This document shows positions 1 through 5,835 of a stretch of 8,396 nt of DNA, piece after piece. The stretch comes from Oscillospiraceae bacterium (GTDB lineage Bacteria; Bacillota; Clostridia; Oscillospirales; Oscillospiraceae): assembly GCA_016290695.1 (NCBI GenBank), contig JAEEUX010000102.1, forward strand, positions 1 to 8,396. The letters are read 5' to 3'. The position numbers were made by a program, and so were the translations under genes. Under the pieces are notes generated by a model that did not search any database, was not told the origin of the DNA, and saw only the letters and a program-made list of their open reading frames with translations. Positions within the stretch are counted from its first letter, which is position 1; every line of letters starts with the position of its first letter.

Positions 1-2
1 TC

Positions 3-1229
3 AACCAGGATATTTACTTCACGCCCGAAACCCGTCACGCGGACGTTATCCTCCCCGCCTGCACGAACCTTGAGCGTACCGATATCGGCGAGGTCGGCTC
101 CTCCGGTCTCGGCGGCTATTGCTCTCACTCCGAGTCCGGCAACAGCTGGCAGATGATAGTCTATCAGGAGAAGTGCATCGAGCCTCTTTGGGATTCCCGC
201 TCCGACTTCTGGATCTTCTCTCAGATCGCCGCACGTCTCGGCTGGGGCGAGCGCTTCACCGAGGGCAGAGACGAGGAAGGCTGGGCGAAGCGCTTCTGGC
301 AGTTCTCTGACCTTCCCAAGCAGATGAGCTGGGATGACTTCAAGAAGAAGGGCTATTATATCATCCCCGTCTCCTTCAAGGAGAAGGACAAGGATCCGAA
401 GACTGGCCTCTTCCAGAATTGGGATCGCCGCCCCGGCTTCAACTGGTTCGCCGAGAACCGCGCCTGCGATACGATGAACCACAAGGTCTTCCAGGAGGAG
501 CACCTTCTCGGAACCTTCTCCGGCAAGTTCGAGTTCGTTTCCGAGTCCATCACCTATTGGGCGCCGGACGACGAGGCTCGCCGCCCCATCCCGCAGTATC
601 AGGATTCCTGGGAGGGCCACAAGAGCCTTACGGCGGACAAGTTCCCGTACGGTCTCATTTCCCCGCACCCGCGTTTTGACTATCACACACACTACAACCA
701 GCATGCCAAGTGGCTCTGGGAGGTTCCGAAGAATCGTGTTCTCATAAACGGCAACCCCTACCTTGTCTGCCACATTAATAAGCATGTTGCCGACGAAAAG
801 GGCATCAAGGACGGCGACGTTGTCCGCCTGTTCAATGACCGCGGCAGCGTCCTCTGCGTCGCCCGCGTCACCTATCGTCTGTGGCCCGAAACCATCCACG
901 CTTACACCTCCTCCGGAATTTACAACCCCATCCGTTACGGCGAGCGCAACAGCTGGGATAAGGGCGGCAGCATCAACCTGCTCACCCCGGGCCGTCTCAT
1001 CGGCGACTATGTCCCCGCGATGGCTCCTTATAGCTGTAATATCGACGTGGAGAAGGCCGAGCCGGATCCGAACTTCGGCCAGGGCTGGGAACACATTCTG
1101 GACGAAGTAGACAAGCAGCAGCTTGAGTCTCAGCGCCCGATCCGCACCTCTGCGGCGGCTGACCTGCTGTTTGACGAAGAAAACCAAATCATCAGCGCGC
1201 TTCTCATGCAGAAGCAGGAGGTGGTCTGA
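3..1229 (+). CDS. athL: Molybdopterin oxidoreductase large subunit, transhydroxylase-like (5' truncated)
   Basis: The reading frame is open from base 3 and ends at TGA 1227-1229, giving the last 408 residues of a DMSO-reductase-family protein; the N-terminal part lies outside the window. Residues 7-24 (ending ADVILPACTNLE) are the usual block of this family just before the later substrate-domain segments. Residues 217-230 (LISPHPRFDYHTHY) open the C-terminal molybdopterin-binding domain, which continues through IKDGDVVRLFNDRG and GGSINLLTP (about 321-329). Together with the small subunit one base downstream, this best fits pyrogallol hydroxytransferase (transhydroxylase), a cytoplasmic Mo enzyme that moves hydroxyl groups between phenols without net redox change. 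The family protein is about 875 residues, so roughly half is present. The active-site residues lie in the missing half, so a related catechol dehydroxylase cannot be excluded. All lysine codons seen are AAG. Confidence 0.8.
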   Translation, partial: NQDIYFTPETRHADVILPACTNLERTDIGEVGSSGLGGYCSHSESGNSWQMIVYQEKCIEPLWDSRSDFWIFSQIAARLGWGERFTEGRDEEGWAKRFWQFSDLPKQMSWDDFKKKGYYIIPVSFKEKDKDPKTGLFQNWDRRPGFNWFAENRACDTMNHKVFQEEHLLGTFSGKFEFVSESITYWAPDDEARRPIPQYQDSWEGHKSLTADKFPYGLISPHPRFDYHTHYNQHAKWLWEVPKNRVLINGNPYLVCHINKHVADEKGIKDGDVVRLFNDRGSVLCVARVTYRLWPETIHAYTSSGIYNPIRYGERNSWDKGGSINLLTPGRLIGDYVPAMAPYSCNIDVEKAEPDPNFGQGWEHILDEVDKQQLESQRPIRTSAAADLLFDEENQIISALLMQKQEVV

Positions 1230-1230
1230 A

Positions 1231-2100
1231 ATGCTTAAAACAAAAATGAAAAGACCGGGAATTGCCATCAATTCCCGCCGCTGCATGGCATGCTACGCCT
1301 GCTTCATGGCCTGCAAGGATGAGCATTGCGGCTGGGACACCGCTCTCAGCAAGGCTCAGCCGGAAATGGGCCAGTATTGGATGAATATAGTCGAGTGGGA
1401 GCGCGGCGACAATGAGCGCCACATCAAGACGGCTACCGTCCCCACTCCCTGCTCTCACTGCGCCGACCCCGCCTGCGTTAAGGCAGCCAAGAACGGCGCA
1501 GCCTACAAGCGTCCCGACGGCATCGTTATCATCGACCCGGAGAAGGCCGTCGGCCAGAAGCAGATTGCCGACGCCTGCCCCATCAAGGCCGTTTACTGGA
1601 ACGCGGAGCTCAATCTCCCGCAGAAGTGTACTCTCTGCGCAGAGTTGCTTGACGACCCCGATTACCCTGGCTTCGAGCCCCGCTGCGTTGAGGCATGCCC
1701 CAACCAGGCTCTCGTTTTCGGCGACCTTGACGACCCCAACAGCGCGGTCAGCAAGCTCATCGCCGAGAATAAGGTCACTCCGCCGGAAGGTCTTTCCGAG
1801 GAGAAGGGCAACGTCGTCCATCTGAATATCCCCAGCGCCTTCCTCGCGGGCACCGTCGCTTATCCTCAGGAGCTCGAAGAGGTCTGCATCGGCGCGAAGG
1901 TCACCATCACCTGCAAGGAGACCGGCGAAACCTTCACCACCGAGACCAACTGGGCCGGTGATTATGAGTTCGAGGATCTCCCCAAGGGCAAGACCTGGAC
2001 CGTTGACATCTGCTTCGACGGCTTTAAGCCCGTCCGCTATGAGGGCGAGCGCACCGACAGCGACCATTACGTAGGCATCACCTACCTCGAAAAGGCTTAA
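1231..2100 (+). CDS. athS: Iron-sulfur small subunit, transhydroxylase-like
   Basis: This 289-residue protein is the electron-transfer partner of the upstream Mo subunit. ATG 1231 was chosen because AGGAGGT (1216-1222) sits 8 bases before it and it follows the large-subunit stop by one base. Twelve cysteines suit three [4Fe-4S] clusters: C18, C21, C24, C28 (CxxCxxCxxxC), C74, C77, C82, C116, C133, C136, C152 and C156. The second group lacks the usual fourth Cys of ferredoxin-type subunits, the same pattern as recalled for Pelobacter AthS. Residues about 205-289 (GTVAYP..., CIGAKVTI, ETNWAGDYEFEDLP) form a Cna-B/carboxypeptidase-regulatory-like beta sandwich, matching the transthyretin-like third domain of transhydroxylase beta subunits. 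That domain is the main reason for choosing transhydroxylase over a generic DmsB/NrfC-like subunit. Length is close to the 274 residues of the known protein. There is no signal peptide, so it should be cytoplasmic. Confidence 0.82.
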   Translation: MLKTKMKRPGIAINSRRCMACYACFMACKDEHCGWDTALSKAQPEMGQYWMNIVEWERGDNERHIKTATVPTPCSHCADPACVKAAKNGAAYKRPDGIVIIDPEKAVGQKQIADACPIKAVYWNAELNLPQKCTLCAELLDDPDYPGFEPRCVEACPNQALVFGDLDDPNSAVSKLIAENKVTPPEGLSEEKGNVVHLNIPSAFLAGTVAYPQELEEVCIGAKVTITCKETGETFTTETNWAGDYEFEDLPKGKTWTVDICFDGFKPVRYEGERTDSDHYVGITYLEKA

Positions 2101-2114
2101 GTTTTTCAAAAAAC

Positions 2115-2151
2115 AAAAGGCAGCGTCCCATCAATGAGGCGCTGCCTTTTT
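2115..2151 (+). terminator. Rho-independent terminator after athS
   Basis: AAAAGGCAGCG (2115-2125) pairs perfectly with CGCTGCCTTTT (2140-2150). The 14-base loop has extra internal pairing (CAT/ATG), and the stem ends in a run of five T. It lies 14 bases after the athS stop. The A-run on the 5' side means it could also work on the minus strand. An ATG at 2134 falls inside the loop and is not a credible start. Confidence 0.9.
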
Positions 2152-2181
2152 GCCGATTTTGCGAAAGGAACGGTAATATCT

Positions 2182-2415
2182 ATGAACTACGTCGGCGAAG
2201 AAAAGTTTTTCGACTGGTATCACAAGACCGCCAAGGAGCCGCAGAAGAGCGACGCCGAGCTGCTTGCGGAGGTTCATCAGCAATGCGTGGATACGCACGC
2301 GGACACATATATCCTTCCGCCCGAGAAAACGGTTTCCGGCCTTGAGGAGCGGTATACCTACCGCTTTGAGAACATCGGCGCCTGCGGCGCAAGCACGGAA
2401 TTTATGTACTTTTAG
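2182..2415 (+). CDS. Small protein of unknown function (77 aa)
   Basis: I do not recognise this protein. ATG 2182 is preferred over ATG 2134 because the latter lies in the terminator hairpin; AAAGGAA (2164-2170) precedes 2182 by 11 bases, a somewhat long spacing. The product is soluble and charged, without a membrane segment or signal. Its N-terminal half (FFDWYHKTAKEP, then a helical SDAELLAEVHQQCVDTHAD) looks alpha-helical. The C-terminus (YTYRFENIGACGASTEFMYF) is rich in Gly and aromatic residues. Two cysteines, C35 and C68, are present, too few for a cluster on their own. It sits between two terminators on the same strand as athLS, so it may be made by read-through or from its own promoter. 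Codon use resembles that of its neighbours, which supports it being a real gene. Confidence 0.6.
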   Translation: MNYVGEEKFFDWYHKTAKEPQKSDAELLAEVHQQCVDTHADTYILPPEKTVSGLEERYTYRFENIGACGASTEFMYF

Positions 2416-2498
2416 ACACCGTCAATCGGGGCTCTGTCCCTTTTTTGCCGAGGACAAGCGGCGTCAAAAACATATTATTAATTTTGTCTGCATTTTAT

Positions 2499-2527
2499 AA
2501 CAGGGCTATTATATAGCCCTGTTTTTT
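2499..2527 (+). terminator. Strong Rho-independent terminator
   Basis: AACAGGGCTAT (2499-2509) and ATAGCCCTGTT (2513-2523) form a perfect 11-bp stem with loop TAT, followed by T through 2527. It ends the small-protein transcript and separates the transhydroxylase block from the lysR/nfl region. On the minus strand the stem is followed by ATAAAATG, which has no U-tract, so it is unlikely to serve lysR. Confidence 0.92.
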
Positions 2528-2601
2528 GTGCTTACCTGCAGGGGGGCTTGATATCGGTTTAACCAATACCCGGCACGCCGAAAATAAGATAGCCGCCACG
2601 C

Positions 2602-2629
2602 TTGATTTTGCCCGGCAATTCTGTATAAT
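2602..2629 (+). promoter_or_regulatory. Sigma-70-like promoter reading antisense to lysR
   Basis: TTGATT (2602-2607), a 16-base spacer and a perfect TATAAT (2624-2629) predict a start near 2636 on the plus strand. There is no plus-strand gene until 3813, so a transcript would run antisense through lysR toward the nitrogenase-like operon. The palindrome at 2638-2659 lies right at the predicted start. The hexamers are seen directly; activity is inferred. Confidence 0.45.
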
Positions 2630-2637
2630 AACAGCAT

Positions 2638-2659
2638 AGAGTTTGTTATAACTAACTCT
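2638..2659. promoter_or_regulatory. Palindromic operator-like site A
   Basis: A 22-bp palindrome is built as AGAGTT-T-GTTATAAC-T-AACTCT; only the T/T pair at 2644/2653 breaks the symmetry. Within it, 2641-2656 fits GTTAG-N6-CTAAC with one mismatch (GTTTG-TTATAA-CTAAC) and contains a LysR-type T-N11-A (T2643, A2655). It lies 28 bases beyond the lysR stop codon and directly downstream of the TATAAT at 2624-2629. A T-run (to 2663) follows the right arm, so a weak AT-rich terminator is an alternative reading. Confidence 0.6.
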
Positions 2660-2662
2660 TTT
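2645..2662. repeat. 18-bp direct repeat, copy 1
   Basis: GTTATAACTAACTCTTTT is identical to 3660-3677. The two copies flank the whole lysR gene. It includes the right half of operator-like site A. Confidence 0.9.
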
Positions 2663-2687
2663 TGATTCACATGGCTGTCCTGACGGC

Positions 2688-3635
2688 TCATTGCCCGCGG
2701 GACTTTTTCAGCGCCATAACCTCCTCCCGCAGCAGAGCTATGTAGCGGCTGCCGGCGGCGTCGAGGGCGCAGCCCTTGCGTATCAGATACCCTATGCGGA
2801 AAGGAGCCGTCAGCTCCGCCACGGGAACCGGGCATATCCTCGCCCATTTAATGTTCTTGCCGGAGGCTTCCTTCAGCGAGGCATTGTTCGGCAGGTCAAG
2901 CTCGATGCTGAAGCAGTTGTTCGTCCTGATAAGGGCAAGCTTGCTGCTCCTGTCGCTGACATGGATGTTCTTCCGAAAGTGGCCGTAAAAAACGGGCTCC
3001 TCGCTGTAATGAGAAACGCTAACCTCCTGGTCGTAGGTGATGAAGGCATATTCATCCAGTTGGCTCAGGGTGACGGAGCTGCTTCGCGCAAGCGGGTGGC
3101 TCGTGGCCATAAAGGCCACGGGAACAAGCGTTTCGAGCTCGATAAAATCAATATCCTTAGCCGCGAGCTCCGTAAGCACGGATTTTTCATTCGCGTCGGA
3201 TAATGCGATGACGCCGATATTGCTTCTGCCGTCCGCCACATCCTGCATCACCGCGTAGGTATGGCATTCGCGTATGGCGATATCCGACGCCTCGGAGCTG
3301 AAATCCCGCAGATATCTGCTGAACGCTTTCACGGCGAAGGCAAGACGCTGCGTGGAAACCGAAAAGCGCATCGGAAGCTGCTTGTGCAGGAAATGCCCCT
3401 CAAGCACACCTACCATGGACAAAATTTCTGCGGCTCTGTCCGCATATTCCTTCCCGTCCGAGGTAAGCACGACGCCGCGGTTCGTCCTCTTGAATATCGT
3501 TATTCCGAGGGACTGTTCAAGCTCCTTTATGGAAAGCGAAAGGGACGACTGCGAGAGAAACAAATCCGAAGCGGCCTTTGAGATGGAGCCGCATTTGGCG
3601 ACGGATAGGATATATTTCATTTGTTGAAGCGTCAT
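2688..3635 (-). CDS. LysR-type transcriptional regulator
   Basis: The 315-residue length is normal for the LysR family. The start is the ATG at 3633-3635; on the coding strand AAGGAG lies 10 bases before it, and the alternative Met6 has no better site. Residues about 3-60 form the winged helix-turn-helix, with KAASDLFLSQSSLSLSIKEL as the helix-turn-helix core and an FKRTNRGVVLTSDG wing. The linker helix is near 61-90, and the rest is the effector-binding domain (from about residue 90). The effector cannot be read. The gene is divergent from the nitrogenase-like operon and separated from it by 177 bp containing site B, the classical layout for a LysR protein that regulates its neighbour and itself. 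The stop is TGA (complement of 2688-2690). The control targets are inferred from position and shared sites. Confidence 0.92.
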   Translation of the reverse strand: MTLQQMKYILSVAKCGSISKAASDLFLSQSSLSLSIKELEQSLGITIFKRTNRGVVLTSDGKEYADRAAEILSMVGVLEGHFLHKQLPMRFSVSTQRLAFAVKAFSRYLRDFSSEASDIAIRECHTYAVMQDVADGRSNIGVIALSDANEKSVLTELAAKDIDFIELETLVPVAFMATSHPLARSSSVTLSQLDEYAFITYDQEVSVSHYSEEPVFYGHFRKNIHVSDRSSKLALIRTNNCFSIELDLPNNASLKEASGKNIKWARICPVPVAELTAPFRIGYLIRKGCALDAAGSRYIALLREEVMALKKSRGQ

Positions 3636-3655
3636 TTGTAAAGGTCTCCTTATCG

Positions 3656-3671
3656 GGTAGTTATAACTAAC
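3656..3671. promoter_or_regulatory. Operator-like site B in the lysR/nfl divergent region
   Basis: GGTAG-TTATAA-CTAAC matches GTTAG-N6-CTAAC with one mismatch. The core TAGTTATAACTA (3658-3669) is a perfect palindrome, and T3658/A3670 satisfy T-N11-A. It falls about 33 bases before the predicted nfl start, where LysR proteins contact the -35 region, and just inside the predicted lysR transcript, where binding would repress lysR. Confidence 0.6.
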
Positions 3672-3677
3672 TCTTTT
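3660..3677. repeat. 18-bp direct repeat, copy 2
   Basis: It is identical over all 18 bases to 2645-2662. Homology does not obviously extend further: the left flank differs (copy 2 has TAG where copy 1 has TTG) and the right flank diverges after the T-run. Confidence 0.9.
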
Positions 3678-3684
3678 CTTGCTC

Positions 3685-3690
3685 TATGAT
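3685..3690 (+). promoter_or_regulatory. Probable -10 of the nitrogenase-like operon
   Basis: TATGAT matches five of six -10 positions. At the correct distance upstream there is no -35 hexamer but operator-like site B, as expected for an activator-dependent LysR target. The predicted start is near 3697, leaving a leader of about 115 bases that contains the stem at 3719-3768. A weaker alternative, TTGTGC (3757-3762)-N16-TATTTT (3779-3784), lies closer to the gene. Confidence 0.4.
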
Positions 3691-3714
3691 AAGTGTTCAT
3701 CGAAAAAAAAGCAA
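3686..3714 (-). promoter_or_regulatory. Probable lysR promoter
   Basis: On the minus strand TTGCTT (3714-3709), a 17-base spacer and TATCAT (3691-3686) form a moderate sigma-70 promoter. The predicted start near 3679 gives a 5' leader of about 44 bases. Its -10 overlaps that of the divergent nfl promoter, so the two would compete. Confidence 0.45.
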
Positions 3715-3718
3715 GAGC

Positions 3719-3768
3719 AACGCCGCATAATTCTGCAAGCAGGATATGCGCGGGAATTGTGCGGTGTT
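3719..3768 (+). ncRNA. Structured leader upstream of the nitrogenase-like operon
   Basis: Bases 3719-3733 pair with 3754-3768 over 15 positions without a bulge (13 Watson-Crick, two G-U), around a 20-base loop. An alternative hairpin, CGCATA (3724-3729) with TATGCG (3745-3750) plus inner CTGC/GCAG, uses the same 5' arm, so the two folds are mutually exclusive. No U-tract follows, so it is not a plain terminator. It matches no riboswitch class I can recognise. A regulatory role is inferred from structure and position only. Confidence 0.4.
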
Positions 3769-3812
3769 TCCCAAGGAATATTTTAAACAGGAAGGTTGAC
3801 AGGTAAAGAAAC

Positions 3813-4580
3813 ATGATTAAAATTGCAATTTACGGGAAGGGCGGAATAGGAAAATCGACCACTGCCTCTAATCTTTCCGCGGCGCTTTCACAGCTCGGCA
3901 TGAAGGTCATGCAGATAGGCTGCGACCCTAAATCCGACTCGACAAAGGCGCTTATGGGCGGCAAAGCGATCCCCACCGTCCTTGACAGGATAAGAGAAAA
4001 GGGCGTTGAGCAGGTGCGTATGGAGGATATCGTTTTCCGCGGCTTTAACGGCATTCTCTGCGTGGAGGCGGGCGGCCCGACGCCGGGCATAGGCTGCGCC
4101 GGGCGCGGTATCATCACCGCCTTTCAGCTTCTCGAGGAGCTCGGAGCGTACAGGGAATTTAACCCCGACGTCGTGCTTTACGACGTTCTTGGCGACGTTG
4201 TTTGCGGCGGCTTCGCCATGCCGATTCGTGAGGGCTACGCGGACAAGGTGTTCGTAGTCACCTCCGGGGAGATGATGGCGCTTTACGCCGCTTCCAACAT
4301 AGTTTCCGCCGTCAGAAAATTTGAAAACCGCGGCTATGCGAGGATGGGCGGCGTCATACTGAACAAAAGAAACGTAGAGGACGAGGACGAGCTTGTCATG
4401 AAGGCCGTTAAGGAGATGGACTCCGAGCTTATTTACACGGTTCCGAGGGATAAGGCGGTTCAGCAGTCAGAGCAGCTCGGCAAAACCGTTATTGAAGCCC
4501 TGCCGGAGAGCGAAATGTCGGGGCATTACAGGGCTCTGGCGAAAAAGGTTCTGGAGGTATGCGGCTGTGAACTGCTGTGA
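3813..4580 (+). CDS. nflH: NifH-like nitrogenase-superfamily iron protein
   Basis: The 255-residue ATPase should, as a homodimer, pass electrons from its [4Fe-4S] cluster to the NifDK-like partner encoded next. It shows the P-loop [11 protein letters not shown] (7-17), the CDPKSDST segment (37-44), cluster ligands C95 (GIGCAGRG) and C131 (DVVCGGFA), Arg98 at the position ADP-ribosylated in classical NifH, and the D124 switch II region (YDVLGD). It is shorter than the usual 270-296 residues, mainly at the C-terminus, as is common in nitrogenase-like proteins (CfbC, BchL relatives). The start is ATG 3813, with a weak AGGT (3801-3804) 8 bases before it. No nif biosynthesis genes are visible, and the adjoining component-1 genes are strongly divergent, so nitrogen fixation is not supported. 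The last 14 bases overlap the next gene. Confidence 0.93.
   Translation: MIKIAIYGKGGIGKSTTASNLSAALSQLGMKVMQIGCDPKSDSTKALMGGKAIPTVLDRIREKGVEQVRMEDIVFRGFNGILCVEAGGPTPGIGCAGRGIITAFQLLEELGAYREFNPDVVLYDVLGDVVCGGFAMPIREGYADKVFVVTSGEMMALYAASNIVSAVRKFENRGYARMGGVILNKRNVEDEDELVMKAVKEMDSELIYTVPRDKAVQQSEQLGKTVIEALPESEMSGHYRALAKKVLEVCGCELL
4553..4558 (+). promoter_or_regulatory. Ribosome binding site deciding a GTG start
   Basis: GGAGGT lies inside the 3' end of the NifH-like gene, 8 bases before GTG 4567. The upstream in-frame ATG (4492) would add 25 residues that merely read the NifH-like gene in another frame. Confidence 0.75.
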
Positions 4581-5835
4581 CAATATCTTTTGCAATTCCC
4601 TTCATTACGCTTCCCCCGCGCATGGCGGATGGGGCGTTTTGAAGGCAGGCCAGCTTATCCCGGAGAGTTATCATCTCTTTATAAGTCCCGCTGCCTGCGG
4701 GCGTCATGGTTCTCTCGCCGCGCAGATGGAAGGCCGGCGCGGAAGCGTTTCGTATCTCCATCTCAAGGAGGAAGCTATTGTATCGGGAGATTATGAGCAG
4801 GAGGTTTTGGACGCCTCCGACCTTCTTATTGAAATGCGCACAAAACGCGGGCTGCGCCCGAAGGTCTTTTCCCTTTTCGTAAGCTGCATAGACGACCTGC
4901 TTGGGACCGACCTTGACGCTATCTGTGACGAGCTTGGCGGGAAATACCCCGACATACAGTTCATCTCCTGCCACATGAACCCCACCACCACGGATACGGG
5001 GTTGCCTCCCCCGGTCAATATACAAAACAAGCTTTACAGCGTCCTTAAAAAAGCTCCCGAAAAGGATGCGGGCGTAAACATAATCGGCGTTCTGGAGCGG
5101 CTTCATCCCGACATGGAAATATATAACCTTCTCCGCGAGATGGGCGTTCAGGAGCTTCGGCACATTTCGGATTATAAAAGCTACGACGCCTACCAGAGCA
5201 TGGCGAAAAGCCGCCTTAATATCGTGGTGGCGCCGCCCGGGAAATACGCCGCCCAAAATATGCAGAAAAATCTTAACATCCCGTTTATCATGGCCCTGAC
5301 CGCTTTCCGCCCGGAGAATATTTCAAAGACCTATAAGCAGATTGCCGAAGCCCTCGGCGCGCAATGCCCCGAGCTTGCGCCCTACGAAAACGCCGCCGCG
5401 AGCGCTCTGCGCGAGACTGCGGCGGAGCTTCGCGGAATAAAAATCATCGTGGACGGAGAGGCGATAAACCGTCCGTTTGAGTTCGCCCGCGCGCTTATCG
5501 AGGCCGGGTTTACGGTGCATTCGATATACGAGCAGAAGCTCATCCCCGCTGACAAGGAGGATTTTAACTGGCTGCGTGAAAACCGCCCCGAAATCCCCAT
5601 TTACCAGCCGCAGCACCCGAAGATGACTACGGCTGAAAAGACAAACGAGGAATGCGTTGCCGTTGGGTACAGCGCGGGTTATCTCTCGGGGGCAAGGCAC
5701 GTCGTCGATCTCGGCGGGCAAAACGGGCTTTTCGGCTACCGCGGCGTTATCAAGCTGATGGAAATGATTAAAAAGGCCGCATCAGAGGAAGCCGACATGA
5801 AAAAAATGTTACAGGACACGGTGTTGGTGATTTAA
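4567..5835 (+). CDS. nflD: NifD-like nitrogenase component 1 alpha-type subunit
   Basis: With the GTG start the product is 422 residues. The N-terminus ([21 protein letters not shown]) then matches the expected first P-cluster segment. C9 (or C3/C4), C44 ([10 protein letters not shown]) and C107 ([12 protein letters not shown]) occupy the positions of NifD Cys62, Cys88 and Cys154; C135 (ISCHMNP) is a further conserved-looking Cys. The segment [11 protein letters not shown] (217-227) aligns with the NifD stretch containing cofactor ligand Cys275 and has no Cys. H378, in [17 protein letters not shown], may align with the cofactor ligand His442, though with a two-residue insertion. This argues for a cluster or substrate site unlike FeMo-co. 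The protein should pair with the next gene product and accept electrons from the NifH-like protein. The substrate is unknown. Alignments were made by eye against remembered NifD sequence. Confidence 0.88.
   Translation: MNCCDNIFCNSLHYASPAHGGWGVLKAGQLIPESYHLFISPAACGRHGSLAAQMEGRRGSVSYLHLKEEAIVSGDYEQEVLDASDLLIEMRTKRGLRPKVFSLFVSCIDDLLGTDLDAICDELGGKYPDIQFISCHMNPTTTDTGLPPPVNIQNKLYSVLKKAPEKDAGVNIIGVLERLHPDMEIYNLLREMGVQELRHISDYKSYDAYQSMAKSRLNIVVAPPGKYAAQNMQKNLNIPFIMALTAFRPENISKTYKQIAEALGAQCPELAPYENAAASALRETAAELRGIKIIVDGEAINRPFEFARALIEAGFTVHSIYEQKLIPADKEDFNWLRENRPEIPIYQPQHPKMTTAEKTNEECVAVGYSAGYLSGARHVVDLGGQNGLFGYRGVIKLMEMIKKAASEEADMKKMLQDTVLVI

Noticed and set aside
1204..2109. Long open frame on the minus strand (301 codons) opposite the iron-sulfur subunit
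   Set aside because: It is a shadow of the strongly biased athS codons: no family resemblance, no convincing ribosome site, and the opposite frame encodes a clear 12-Cys protein.
2134..2181. ATG at 2134 as the start of the small protein
   Set aside because: It sits in the loop of the athS terminator and has no ribosome site.
2429..2450. GGGG/CCC hairpin followed by six T after the small gene
   Set aside because: Only about three base pairs with a loose loop; the 11-bp stem at 2499-2523 is the credible terminator.
2671..2745. Short ORF (24 codons) just after the antisense promoter
   Set aside because: It has no ribosome site and overlaps the lysR 3' end; nothing supports translation.
4492..4566. 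Upstream ATG extending the NifD-like protein by 25 residues
   Set aside because: The extension lies wholly within the NifH-like gene and reads as basic, non-homologous sequence; GTG 4567 has a well-spaced GGAGGT and begins at the expected family N-terminus.
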